64,000 nucleotides of DNA from JAEUMD01 sp050246945 (GTDB lineage: Bacteria; Pseudomonadota; Alphaproteobacteria; Rhizobiales; Hyphomicrobiaceae), in contig JBFWVC010000008.1 in the NCBI GenBank assembly GCA_050246945.1, forward strand, positions 62,001 through 126,000, written 5' to 3'. The notes under the pieces were generated by a model, which was not told the origin of the DNA, ran no database searches, and worked only from the letters and a program-made list of their open reading frames with translations. The translations under genes were made by a program, and so were the position numbers. Below, one piece after another: positions 1 through 8,735 of this stretch. Position 1 is the first letter of the stretch. Each line of letters opens with the position of its first letter.

Positions 1-2
1 CG

Positions 3-2774
3 CCGTTGGCGAAGGAGGCGCGCTGGCATCAATACAAGCGCGACGCCATTCATGCCTTCGTGCGCGCCAATGGTCTCGACCGCATCGTTATCGATGGAAG
101 ATCCGAAGCCCGCACCGGCATTCTCGCATCTGGCAAGAGCTATTGCGATACGCGCCAGGCCCTCGACATGCTTGGCATCGACGAGGCCCGTGCGGCGTCG
201 CTCGGCCTGAAACTCTACAAGGTTGCCCTCGTCTGGCCGCTCGAACCTCGCGGTCTGAAGCACTTCGCAGAGGGTCTCGACCTCCTCATGGTCATCGAGG
301 AAAAGCGTTCGCTCATCGAGACGCAGGTGAAGGAGCAGCTCTATGAGCTCGACACACGCCCCCGCGTCATCGGCAAGCGTGACGAGCAGGCACGCCCGCT
401 GTTTCCCGCTTCCGGCGCGCTCGATCCCCTGCAAATTGCCATCGCTATCGGCGAGCGGCTTGCGGACGTCACCGGCGACGAGGCGCTGAAGCGCCGCAGC
501 ACGGAGCTGAAGTGCGCACAGGATCGCCGCCCCGTCGATCCCGAAGCCATGCAGAGGCGCGCCTACTTCTGCGCCGGCTGCCCGCATAACACCTCCACTC
601 GGGTCCCCGACGGCGAGCGCGCCTACGCCGGCATCGGCTGCCATTACATGGTGCAGTGGATGGACCGCGACACGGAAGGCTTCACGCAAATGGGGGGCGA
701 GGGTGCCAACTGGATCGGCGAGGCGCCCTTCTCCAAGCGCCGCCACGTCTACCAGAACATCGGTGACGGCACCTACGTACACTCAGGCTCTCTCGCCATG
801 CGCGCCGCCATCGCATCTGGCGTGACGATGACCTACAAGCTGCTCTTCAACGACGCCGTGGCGATGACCGGTGGACAACATCTCGACGGCGGCATGACGC
901 TCGAGCAGATGGCGAGCCAGCTCGTCGGCGAGGGCGCAGTCCGCGTCGCCGTCGTATCTAGCGAACCGGAGAAATATCATTCCGGCTCGTTCCCGGCCGG
1001 CGTCACGGTTCACCCCCGCAGCGAGTTCGACATCGTCCAGAAGGACTTGGCCGCGATCGAAGGCGTCACCGTACTGATCTACGACCAGACGTGCGCGGCC
1101 GAGCTGCGCCGCCGCCGCAAGCGCCGTACCGCGCCCGATCCCGATGTGCGCATTGCCATCAACCCGCTCGTCTGCGAGGGCTGCGGTGACTGCGGCGTAG
1201 TCTCCAACTGCATCGCCATCACGCCGCTCGAAACCGAATGGGGACGCAAGCGCGAGATCGACCAGTCGGCCTGCAACAAGGATCGCACCTGCCTGGATGG
1301 CCTGTGCCCGAGCTTCGTGAGCCTCGAAGGTGCGCGCCCGCGCCTCCGACGGCCTCCAGCAATCGGCGATGCACTGACACGCCTGCCCGAACCCGAGCGC
1401 CCGTCGCTGCACAGACCGCTGTCGATTCTCACGACCGGCATCGGTGGCACCGGCGTCGTCACCGTCACCGCCGTACTTGGACAGGCAGCACACCTTGCCG
1501 GGCTGGGCTTTGGCGCCATCGATGTCACCGGAATTGCCCAGAAGGGCGGTCCGGTCGCTTGTCACATGCGGTTTGCCGGGAGAGCCGATGACATCCACGC
1601 CATTCGCATAGGCGTGGAGGGCGCAGACGTGGTGCTTGGCGGCGATCTGGTCGTGACCGCCTCCAACAAGGTCCTTGAGATGGTCGCCCCCGATCACACG
1701 GCGATGATCGTTTCACGTCATGCGGCGACCAGCGGTGACTTCACCCGCAACCCTGAGCTGACGACGCCGCACGTGGACCTCATCGCCGCGATCGTCATGC
1801 GGTCTGGTTCAAGATCGCCCGAATTCCTTGATGCGCACGAAGTTGCTGTGCGGCTTCTGGGCGACGCCATCTACGCCAATATGCTACTCGTCGGCTTCGC
1901 CTACCAGCGCGGCTTGGTTCCCGTGTCCAGCGAAGCGATCGAACAGGCAATCTCCCTCAACGCCGTCGATGTCGAACAGAACCGTCAGGCATTCCGCCTC
2001 GGCCGCCTCATCGCGCATCAACCCGGCGCACTCGATAGCCTGCATGGCGCGTCGCCGAACGAGCATGGCGAGCCGGCGGCTAGCGATTCCGCGAAGCCCC
2101 CTGCACCCCTCGACGATCTCATCGCCATGTGCGCAACCGATCTGTCCGCCTACCAGGACACAGCACTCGCCGAACGCTACAGGATGCGCATCGAAGCCAT
2201 CCGCCGCGCAGAGCAGCGCGCCGCACCGGCGAGCACCAGGCTGACCGAAGTCGCCGCCCGCGCTTACCACAAGCTGCTCGCCATCAAGGACGAATACGAA
2301 GTCGCGCGCCTGTTCACCGATGGCCGCTTCGAACGCCGGATCCGCGACCAGTTCGAGCACGTCGAGGCTATCCACCTTCATCTGGCTCCGCCGCTTGTCG
2401 CGCGCATCGATTCGGCAACGCGCAGGCCGGTGAAGCGCCGCTTCGGGCCTTGGATCATGGTTGTCCTGCGTCTCTTGGCCAAGGGTAAACGCCTGCGCGG
2501 CACGGCTCTCGATATTTTCGGACGTACCGCGGAGCGTCGCGTTGAACGCGCACTCCTCGCCACCTACGAAGCCGACCTTGACAGAATCGCAGGAGCATTG
2601 ACCGGCGCCGATCACGCCGCCGCCATCGCACTGGCACGCTGGCCGATGGGGGTCCGTGGATTTGGCACCGTCAAGCACGACGCAATCGCTCGTGCCAAGG
2701 CCGATCGCGCCGATCTGCTCATCGCCTTCGAGCACGCAGCACAATCGGGCCGCGAGCGCAACGCCGCGGAATGA
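3..2774 (+). CDS. Indolepyruvate ferredoxin oxidoreductase, fused subunits, 3' part (partial)
   Basis: The frame is open to the left edge, so the N-terminus lies outside the window; about 920 residues remain of a family normally near 1150. The enzyme oxidatively decarboxylates aryl pyruvates such as indolepyruvate to aryl-acetyl-CoA and passes electrons to ferredoxin. A thiamine-diphosphate region is visible around residues 245-285 (GDGTYVHSG followed by FND). A ferredoxin-like 4Fe-4S cluster motif CEGCGDC with a following Cys is near residue 390, with more cysteines to about 440. From about residue 475 comes the gamma-type domain (TTGIGGTGVVTVTAVLGQ). These are the fused large and small subunit modules (IorA plus IorB) typical of aerobic alphaproteobacteria, where the enzyme serves aromatic amino-acid breakdown. 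No partner gene follows; two repeats separate it from the next gene. Confidence 0.93.
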   Translation, partial: PLAKEARWHQYKRDAIHAFVRANGLDRIVIDGRSEARTGILASGKSYCDTRQALDMLGIDEARAASLGLKLYKVALVWPLEPRGLKHFAEGLDLLMVIEEKRSLIETQVKEQLYELDTRPRVIGKRDEQARPLFPASGALDPLQIAIAIGERLADVTGDEALKRRSTELKCAQDRRPVDPEAMQRRAYFCAGCPHNTSTRVPDGERAYAGIGCHYMVQWMDRDTEGFTQMGGEGANWIGEAPFSKRRHVYQNIGDGTYVHSGSLAMRAAIASGVTMTYKLLFNDAVAMTGGQHLDGGMTLEQMASQLVGEGAVRVAVVSSEPEKYHSGSFPAGVTVHPRSEFDIVQKDLAAIEGVTVLIYDQTCAAELRRRRKRRTAPDPDVRIAINPLVCEGCGDCGVVSNCIAITPLETEWGRKREIDQSACNKDRTCLDGLCPSFVSLEGARPRLRRPPAIGDALTRLPEPERPSLHRPLSILTTGIGGTGVVTVTAVLGQAAHLAGLGFGAIDVTGIAQKGGPVACHMRFAGRADDIHAIRIGVEGADVVLGGDLVVTASNKVLEMVAPDHTAMIVSRHAATSGDFTRNPELTTPHVDLIAAIVMRSGSRSPEFLDAHEVAVRLLGDAIYANMLLVGFAYQRGLVPVSSEAIEQAISLNAVDVEQNRQAFRLGRLIAHQPGALDSLHGASPNEHGEPAASDSAKPPAPLDDLIAMCATDLSAYQDTALAERYRMRIEAIRRAEQRAAPASTRLTEVAARAYHKLLAIKDEYEVARLFTDGRFERRIRDQFEHVEAIHLHLAPPLVARIDSATRRPVKRRFGPWIMVVLRLLAKGKRLRGTALDIFGRTAERRVERALLATYEADLDRIAGALTGADHAAAIALARWPMGVRGFGTVKHDAIARAKADRADLLIAFEHAAQSGRERNAAE

Positions 2775-2800
2775 ACCGCCCGCACACGAGCAATTGCAAT

Positions 2801-2927
2801 TAGAGCCTGATCGTCTGAGATGGAAGCAGCCATGCTTCCATCGAAGGCGTGAATCAGTCTCTCAAACAAAGAGATAGAGCAGGCCACGATGGTCAGGCCT
2901 GATTCAATCTAATACTGACCTGCTCTA
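2801..2927. repeat. Mosaic intergenic repeat, family B, copy 1
   Basis: About 125 bp of non-coding sequence built of inverted repeats. It contains a perfect 9-bp hairpin (GATGGAAGC at 2819-2827 with GCTTCCATC at 2834-2842), a TCTCT/AGAGA pair, and an outer GAGCAGG/CCTGCTC pair. A diverged relative lies at about 54992-55130 (shared tracts GATGGAAGC, GATCTCTCAAGC-like, CAGACC.GATT). It sits directly before a family A copy. Such short palindromic intergenic elements are common in Hyphomicrobiales; function here is unknown. Confidence 0.6.
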
Positions 2928-2936
2928 GCGCCGCTG

Positions 2937-3042
2937 GAGCATGTCGAGCTGAAGCCTGGAGCGGTTCAGCGTGAAAAGCATTCTCAAAACGATAGGCTGG
3001 ATCGTGCACGCGGTTCCACGAAACATGAGCACGATCCAAGTC
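2937..3042. repeat. Mosaic intergenic repeat, family A, copy 1
   Basis: Intergenic repeat with the order GAGCATG.. / GCTGAAG / GCGGTTCAGCGTGAA / TTCTCAA / GGCTGGATCGTG / ACGATCCA. The first half forms one hairpin and the second (GGATCGTG with CACGATCC, 2999-3036) forms another. Other copies in the window are near 9900, 18879, 20512, 50364 and 56209. Confidence 0.65.
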
Positions 3043-3051
3043 TGAGCGGCT

Positions 3052-3879
3052 TTAGCGGCCGGCAATCAGTTGCCCCCGGAGCCATGCCTCCATCTGCTTG
3101 AGGCAACGCTGGCTGTGCAGAAGACGTATCGTGTCGTCGGCTGCCGGCAACGGATCGATCGGCCGCAGCCGGATCTCGCGTTTCGCGCCATCGGGAAGCA
3201 CGACTGTGTAGCGCCCTACATCCGCGCCCACACCCCGCGGCCATGCTGCTGTCGCAGAGCCAACAGCGAATTCGGTGGAAGCACGTTTCTTGCTCTCCAT
3301 GTTGACCACCACCACGGCCATAGGACGGCCCGGCGCAGCGCGCAGCATTTCCAGCGGCGCGCGCTTTTCCACGCACACATCGCCGTCACTGTCGATCGGG
3401 ACGCGCCGCCACGAAAATTGAGGCGCGCCAGCACCGCTTGCACGCGGCGTGGCGCCGTCCGGCAAACCGGCCGACGTCCCTTTCGGGGTAACGGAGCGGA
3501 CCGCGCCGACACTCGATTCCGAGGCGGTCTTTTGGCTTACGACGAGGCGGCTGACATCGTTCCAGAGACCTTCATTGCGATTTTCGCCTTGGCCAAGCGT
3601 ACCCACCTTGATCGCGGCCGGCCCCTTGAACTCCTGCGTCCGCCCCGAGGGCAGCATCACGCGCACACGCTCTCCGGCAGGCAGCTCGATCGTGGCATTG
3701 TCGTTGAGTACCGTGCCGGCTTTCAACGTGGAGGTGCTTGAGCCGATCACGATCACTTCCGCCATCGCGCCGCCGCCTCCCGCCGTTGCAGCGAGGTACA
3801 CAGCTACGGCCATCACCGACCTTCGCGCTCCGGCGGCCCGTTGCGCGACGTGCCAAAAACGATGCTCCCGCCTGTGCAT
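3052..3879 (-). CDS. FecR-domain exported protein
   Basis: 275 residues from the ATG at 3879, chosen because GGAAGG lies just upstream and a signal peptide follows (hydrophobic stretch ending GGGGAMA before EVIVIG). The frame can be read further upstream to 4026 but that extension lacks a signal and would overlap the previous gene. The mature part opens with a FecR-like fold (TLKAGTVLNDNATIELP, RVRVMLPSGRTQEFKGPA), an extracytoplasmic beta module found in anti-sigma regulators and in periplasmic proteins paired with CHASE2 receptors. The rest (residues about 110-275) has no recognisable domain. It lies 91 bp downstream of the CHASE2 gene on the same strand and is probably cotranscribed. I infer a periplasmic accessory or ligand-sensing partner of the CHASE2 protein; no sigma factor is nearby, so classical FecR signalling is unlikely. 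Confidence 0.72.
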   Translation of the reverse strand: MHRREHRFWHVAQRAAGARRSVMAVAVYLAATAGGGGAMAEVIVIGSSTSTLKAGTVLNDNATIELPAGERVRVMLPSGRTQEFKGPAAIKVGTLGQGENRNEGLWNDVSRLVVSQKTASESSVGAVRSVTPKGTSAGLPDGATPRASGAGAPQFSWRRVPIDSDGDVCVEKRAPLEMLRAAPGRPMAVVVVNMESKKRASTEFAVGSATAAWPRGVGADVGRYTVVLPDGAKREIRLRPIDPLPAADDTIRLLHSQRCLKQMEAWLRGQLIAGR

Positions 3880-3970
3880 GATGCAAACCCTTCCAATGAA
3901 ACTTCGCGCTTCCGGCCGCAAGCGAACGCCGCACTCTACACTCTGGCACCATGGTCCTGCACCGTGCGCC

Positions 3971-5212
3971 CTAGATTCCGACGCCATAGGCTCTGATGAG
4001 CCGGCCAGCCATCGCCGCCCCGACAAACGCCGCGACCACTGCCGCCACCGGTACGATGGCCTTGAATTGCCACAACACCAAGGCGCTCACACCCATGAGC
4101 AGCACGATCCCTCCGCCGACAAGCAGAGTAGCGACGATGCGGCGGCGCGCTGCAAACCAGCCCAGCACGAAGCCCAGGAAGGTCGCCACGGTAGCGAGCG
4201 CGGAAACGCCTGAACGATCGAGATCGACGAGCGAGCGCCCGTCAAGCAGCCCAGCGAGAATCTGGGCGTGGACCGCCACACCGAGCATGTCGTCGCCCTC
4301 GACGGCGGAAAGCGGTGTCGGGTGCCGGTCGCGCCCCAGCATGTCGACGCCGACAAGCACGATACGGCCGTTGAGCTGATCTTCAAGCGTGCGCGCCAGG
4401 AGCCCACTTGGATCGCTTTCGGCCGCCAGAACCGCATCCGCATCGACTGCCAGGAAGGTATCGCGTCCGGCCGGCGCCCGCAGCCACGGAATACGCCGGC
4501 TTTCCGGAAAACTCCGCGCGCCTGTCGCGTGCGCCAGCGCCTCTGCAAAGCTCATCTTGAAGCGTGAGCCGGGAGCTGGCGCAGCCCGGTTGCGCACGAT
4601 GTGGGACTGCGCCGCCTCGCGTACGTCGTAGCGAAGGTTAAAGAACCCGAACCCCAGTCCGGCCGTCTTCATGAACTCGGTCTGCCAAGCCCGTCGCCGC
4701 GTACTGAGCGGAGTTCGCTCGTCAGCGCCACCGAGGATGAGCGCCGCGCGGGTCAGCTTGAAACGTTCCAGAAGCTCGGCGTCCTTGATGGGCTCGGTCG
4801 CCTGGTCGAACAGGATATCCAGACCGATGGCTCGCGCACCAAGGTGATCCAGCGACTTGACCAGCTGGGCGATCAGCCTCCTGTCGATGGGAGTGATGTA
4901 GGCAAGATTGGCCAGCGTGTCCTCGGTTATCAGCACCAAGGCAATATCGGGATGGGGCTCAGGCGGCCGTTCCGCAAGGAGCGCCACCTGAATGTCATTT
5001 GAGAACTCCAGCAGCTTGACGATCTGATGCGGCATCCAGCCGGGGGACAGCAGGTGCATGTGCCAGACACCAGGCACGCGCGGCAGGAAAAACCCGCTGA
5101 ACGCCGCGAGAATGCCGGCAAGCGCCAAGCCCAGTACGACCGAGCGCCCGGCGTCGCGTGGCATGAAACCGGCATCCGCCCCGGCATCCCTCGGTGCCGG
5201 TCCTTTCGCCAT
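3971..5212 (-). CDS. CHASE2-domain membrane receptor without output domain
   Basis: 413 residues from ATG 5212, preceded by GGGGGATCT; the frame runs on to 5293 but without a ribosome-binding site. One N-terminal membrane segment (VVLGLALAGILAAFSGFFLP) is followed by a large periplasmic CHASE2 domain (PHPDIALVLITEDTLANL, ARAIGLDILFD, NGRIVLVGVDMLGRDRH) and three closely spaced C-terminal membrane segments. That is the standard CHASE2 sensor architecture, but the protein stops after the third segment (RLIRAYGVGI) where family members normally continue into an adenylate cyclase or Ser/Thr kinase. The frame ends in an ordinary stop with no matching remnant downstream, so this looks like a real sensor-only protein rather than a recent truncation. 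It heads a unit with the FecR-domain gene and is divergent from the GTPase/kinase operon. Confidence 0.8.
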   Translation of the reverse strand: MAKGPAPRDAGADAGFMPRDAGRSVVLGLALAGILAAFSGFFLPRVPGVWHMHLLSPGWMPHQIVKLLEFSNDIQVALLAERPPEPHPDIALVLITEDTLANLAYITPIDRRLIAQLVKSLDHLGARAIGLDILFDQATEPIKDAELLERFKLTRAALILGGADERTPLSTRRRAWQTEFMKTAGLGFGFFNLRYDVREAAQSHIVRNRAAPAPGSRFKMSFAEALAHATGARSFPESRRIPWLRAPAGRDTFLAVDADAVLAAESDPSGLLARTLEDQLNGRIVLVGVDMLGRDRHPTPLSAVEGDDMLGVAVHAQILAGLLDGRSLVDLDRSGVSALATVATFLGFVLGWFAARRRIVATLLVGGGIVLLMGVSALVLWQFKAIVPVAAVVAAFVGAAMAGRLIRAYGVGI

Positions 5213-5673
5213 GCCAGATCCCCCGAAATGCCCGGTCCCACTCTGATCGAGCACAGTTTGCCCGAATTCCGGGTTACGGCCCCCAACATGCACAACGTAC
5301 TCGTCGGGATCAAGAATTCGACACGCCCAAGAATTATTGTTGCAGATGCAGCAACGACGTACCAGCGCGAGTGCGGCAAAGAAGCCTAATATTAAGGCAA
5401 CTGTACATTTTTACTCGTATCTGCAATCGTGGAACATCAATTATTACATGCATCCGTGGCATCATGACATTCTTTGGGTGCATTCGGACTTTTGCTCTGA
5501 CGCTCATGATGACGTCTTCCTGGCTAGGTCGTCTATTCTTGGTCGGGAAGTATGCGTGTTGACTGTTCCGACCACACTGCCTACGGCGCAGCTGGTAAGC
5601 ACCGGAGCGCGATTGGTGATGGCAAAGCCTCTGAACCAGCGCGGTGCAAACGATTTGGAAAGGTTGTAACGCC
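5213..5673. promoter_or_regulatory. Divergent intergenic region of the CHASE2/GTPase locus
   Basis: 461 bp between divergently read genes with no credible coding frame. The centre (about 5385-5560) is markedly AT-richer than its surroundings and is the likely site of both promoters. A small inverted repeat (GTTGC at 5339-5343 with GCAAC at 5351-5355) lies in it. No known operator was recognised. Confidence 0.4.
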
Positions 5674-5982
5674 ATGAACGCAACATCTCTCGATCAGTTG
5701 CGCACAGGCCCGACCCCACGCGACGGTCAGGACGAGAAAATGGACCAGATCCGAGACCTGCTGATCGGAGATGTCGTCAGACAGACAGACCGCCGCATGG
5801 CGGCGCTGGAGGCCCGCCTCAATGATCTCGAGACGAGCGTCGTTAGCCGCCTGTCAGCCTTGCACGCGCGCCTCGAGGCCATGGCCGGCGAGATGGGTGC
5901 GGAGCGGCGCACGGCATTTGACGAGTTGGCCAAGAGCGTACTCGACCTCGGCGAGCGCATCCGCAAGATTTCACGGGAATAG
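5674..5982 (+). CDS. Small coiled-coil protein of the GTPase locus
   Basis: 102 residues from ATG 5674, preceded by GGAAAGG. Not a family I recognise. From about residue 25 to the end the sequence is almost entirely heptad-rich helix (RRMAALEARLNDLETSVVSR, RLEAMAGEMGAERR, SVLDLGERI), with no membrane segment or signal, so a cytoplasmic coiled coil is expected. It is the first gene of the operon and lies 39 bp before the OmpA-domain protein, whose N-terminal 300 residues are also coiled coil and share its spirit of sequence (ERLADLSRRLELL); the two could pair. It may be an adaptor or scaffold; the function is inferred only from position. Confidence 0.6.
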   Translation: MNATSLDQLRTGPTPRDGQDEKMDQIRDLLIGDVVRQTDRRMAALEARLNDLETSVVSRLSALHARLEAMAGEMGAERRTAFDELAKSVLDLGERIRKISRE

Positions 5983-6021
5983 TCCGGTGCCCGTCGTACC
6001 GCCGTCCAGGAGGCGCCGCTG

Positions 6022-8235
6022 ATGCCGGCTAGCGTCACGTCGCAAGGCGTCACAAAGCTCAAGGAGCTTCTGTTCGAAGGCGAGACAGAGCGTCTTGCCG
6101 ATCTGTCGCGCCGACTCGAATTGCTCGGCAACGAACACGAGGCGCTGCGCAGTGCCCTGACCGAGCGTGCCGCCCAGGAAGCCGGCGCGCGCGCGGATCT
6201 TTCGCAGCGCATTGACGTCATCCATGAGCGCGCCGGCTCGCCGGATCGCTTTTCGCGCGCCGTTTCCGAGGTTCTCGACAAGGCCATCGAACGCGCTGAA
6301 CGCGAGCGCCACGAAGAGCTGGAGACCGCACTGGCGCCCGCCGTCGTCCAGACCGTGAAGGCCGAGATCCTCAATTCCCAGGATGCGCTGGTCCAGGCGC
6401 TGTATCCGATGACCGGTCAGATGGTGAAAGCCTACGTGGCGAGCGCCATGAAGGACCTCGTCAACCAGGTCAACCGCCGCCTTGAGAGCAACGCGTTGAT
6501 GCTTCGGATCAAGAGCATGACCACCGGGCGCTCGATGGCCGAGCTTGCACTGGCCGAAAGCCAGCGCCTGGACGTCGAGGAGCTGCTGCTTATCCGCCGC
6601 GGCACGGGCGAGCTGATCGCGCGCTGGCCCGACAATCCCGCGCGCAGCAACCACGATCACGTGATGGGCGGCGTACTCACCGCCATCAATTCGTTCGCTA
6701 CCGAAGCCCTCGAACCCGACGAGAATACGCTGCGCCAGATAGACCTCGGCACTTCCCGCGTCTATCTGCGCAGCTCCCCAACCTATCTCTTGGCGGCGAA
6801 ATGCACCGGTACGGCCGGAGTCTCCATCGAGCAGATCATCGATGACGAGTTTTTGGCAACCGTCGCCGGCATGAACGCAAATGACGAGCGCGGCGAACAG
6901 GCGCGCCACGGCATCATTGAGCTAGGCCCTCGCATTTCCGAGCGCATCGAAAAGCAATATGAGTTGCTTGATCGCCCCGCACTGGGCGTCAGTCCTATAA
7001 AGCTGGTGGCCGTCGTCATTGGCCTGCCGCTGCTGGCCTGGATCGGATGGTCCGCTTACGTAACCTACGAAACCGGCCGGGTGCGCGAGACGGCACGCCA
7101 GGTGATCGAGACCAGCCCGGAGATACGCGGCTACCCTACGACGCTCGCGGTCGCGCCGCGCGGTCGCTCTTTGACGATCTCCGGCTTGGCACCCGATAGC
7201 ACCGCACTGCAGACGGTTCTCGACAGGCTGGCTGGCGCATTGCCCGGCACCGCCATTGCCAGCCAGGTGGCCGTCATGCCGCAGGGCCCAAAGGACCGCA
7301 GCAGTGAAATTACCCAGCTGCGCGGACAACTGGCCGAACTGAACCGGGAGATTCCCCGCCGCGCGGCATTGCGCGCGCTCGCCAACGCGCGCGAGGGATT
7401 GCGCGAAGCCAGCGGGCACCTGCAGCGCTTTGCCGATCTCGGCAAGACCAGCGACCGCGAGACAACCCAAAGCCTCGCCGCCACCGGAGGAAAGATTGCG
7501 CCGATACTGCTCGCCGCCGAAGAAGCCGTTGCACAGGCGGCCGCCTCGTTGCGCTCGCAAAGCCCGGATGAAGACGGTGCCGCACGGCTCACTGCTGGCA
7601 TCGACAAACATGCGGAAGCTTTGCAAAAGGCGATCGACGGGCTCGCACGCGAAGCGTCGCTGATCGGCGTGCCTCCCTCGCCAACTCCGTCCGCGCAGAA
7701 TGCTGCTTCGTCGGCGACCGTTGCCCAGCCCGCTTACGTCCTGGGCGCGGAGCGGCTGGAAACCATGGCCCAGCGCTTGCAGCTCATCGCCGTCTCTCTG
7801 ATCCAATCCGAATTGACGCGCGCCGCCATCCCCAAGCCGCCGCAGCAGCAGATGCCCGATCCGACCCCGCGTCAGAAGCTTGCAGAATTCGTGCGCTCGC
7901 ACGCGATCTTCTTCGCAGACAATGCCGAATATCGAAACGCGGAACGAGCCTCCATGACACTCGACTTGCTGGTCTGGCTCATGCGCGATACGGACAGCCT
8001 CATTCGCGTGATCGGTTATACCGACGAGCGCGGAACAAACACGCGTAACAGCTCATTGTCGCAGCAGCGGGCCGAAAAGGTGCGCAATGAGCTGATCGCT
8101 CGCGGCGCACCCGCATCGCGGCTCGTTGCCGTGGGACGCTTGTCATTGAATGATATTTCGTCCCAAGCAGGCCCGCAAAGTCCGAACAGACGCGTCGAGT
8201 TCGAGGTAGGCTTCGAAGGCGAAGGCGCCCCATGA
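6022..8235 (+). CDS. Transmembrane protein with cytoplasmic coiled coil and OmpA peptidoglycan-binding domain
   Basis: 737 residues; ATG 6022 follows AGGAGG at good spacing. There is no signal peptide: residues 1 to about 320 are hydrophilic and largely helical, so they should be cytoplasmic. One membrane segment (KLVAVVIGLPLLAWIGWSAY) lies at about residues 325-348. The periplasmic part begins with a BON-like module (TTLAVAPRGRSLTISGLAPD, about 370-420), then coiled coil with Ala-rich stretches, then an OmpA C-terminal domain from about 625 (IRVIGYTDERG.., SQQRAEKVRNELIARGAP, NRRVEF) expected to bind peptidoglycan. The layout would tie a cytoplasmic partner to the cell wall, as MotB or TolR-like proteins do for other machines. 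Its stop overlaps the GTPase start (ATGA), implying translational coupling and a shared function. Confidence 0.8.
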   Translation: MPASVTSQGVTKLKELLFEGETERLADLSRRLELLGNEHEALRSALTERAAQEAGARADLSQRIDVIHERAGSPDRFSRAVSEVLDKAIERAERERHEELETALAPAVVQTVKAEILNSQDALVQALYPMTGQMVKAYVASAMKDLVNQVNRRLESNALMLRIKSMTTGRSMAELALAESQRLDVEELLLIRRGTGELIARWPDNPARSNHDHVMGGVLTAINSFATEALEPDENTLRQIDLGTSRVYLRSSPTYLLAAKCTGTAGVSIEQIIDDEFLATVAGMNANDERGEQARHGIIELGPRISERIEKQYELLDRPALGVSPIKLVAVVIGLPLLAWIGWSAYVTYETGRVRETARQVIETSPEIRGYPTTLAVAPRGRSLTISGLAPDSTALQTVLDRLAGALPGTAIASQVAVMPQGPKDRSSEITQLRGQLAELNREIPRRAALRALANAREGLREASGHLQRFADLGKTSDRETTQSLAATGGKIAPILLAAEEAVAQAAASLRSQSPDEDGAARLTAGIDKHAEALQKAIDGLAREASLIGVPPSPTPSAQNAASSATVAQPAYVLGAERLETMAQRLQLIAVSLIQSELTRAAIPKPPQQQMPDPTPRQKLAEFVRSHAIFFADNAEYRNAERASMTLDLLVWLMRDTDSLIRVIGYTDERGTNTRNSSLSQQRAEKVRNELIARGAPASRLVAVGRLSLNDISSQAGPQSPNRRVEFEVGFEGEGAP

Positions 8236-8735
8236 CCGCCCGCAAGGTGATGCTGCTCGGCGAAATTGGAGTCGGCAAGTCTTCCCTTGTGAAGCGACTT
8301 GTCTTCGATCGCTTCGATACGGACTACAAGCCGACGCTCGGCGTCGACGTCTACCGCTACGAAGTACCGCCCAGCGACACACACGCACCGATCACGCTCA
8401 TCATTTGGGACACGGACGGCAATTTCGGCGAGGCGATGTTCCGCCATGTCTACATGAAGGAGGCATCCGCAGCCTTCATCATCGGCGACGTCACGCGGCG
8501 TCCGACACTCGACACGATGCTGCGTCTGTCGAAGGGATTCCGCGAGCACTTTCCAGGCCGCTACGAGGCCCTCATCGTCAACAAGCTCGATCTTGTCGAG
8601 GGCGAGCCGCTCAATCTGCCCGAAGCGCTCTCCCCGAACCGCGAAGGCGTGTTCCATACCAGCGCATTGACCGGCGAAAATGTCCAACTCGCCTTCCATG
8701 AGGCTGCCGCAACGATCTTGAGGCGACGTCTTTGA
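8232..8735 (+). CDS. Rab/Ras-like small GTPase
   Basis: 167 residues, the size of a single Ras-fold domain with nothing added. All guanine-nucleotide motifs are visible: G1 GEIGVGKSS (residues 10-18), G2 threonine T35 in YKPTLGVD, G3 WDTDG (59-63), G4 NKLD (117-120), G5 TSAL (143-146). The WDT-x-G form of G3 and the VDVY stretch after G2 resemble eukaryotic Rab proteins and the prokaryotic Ras-superfamily groups known from genome surveys. The position of the catalytic Gln of Ras (DTAGQE) is Asn64 here (DTDGNF), which predicts slow or assisted hydrolysis. There is no C-terminal cysteine, so no lipid anchor. The start overlaps the preceding stop and its stop overlaps the kinase start (TTGA), so three proteins are translationally coupled. 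Role inferred: switch between the OmpA-domain protein and the kinase. Confidence 0.87.
   Translation: MTARKVMLLGEIGVGKSSLVKRLVFDRFDTDYKPTLGVDVYRYEVPPSDTHAPITLIIWDTDGNFGEAMFRHVYMKEASAAFIIGDVTRRPTLDTMLRLSKGFREHFPGRYEALIVNKLDLVEGEPLNLPEALSPNREGVFHTSALTGENVQLAFHEAAATILRRRL

Noticed and set aside
5334..5675. Open frames on both strands in the CHASE2/GTPase divergent region
   Set aside because: They overlap one another, have unusual composition for this genome and no translation signals; the region reads as promoter DNA.
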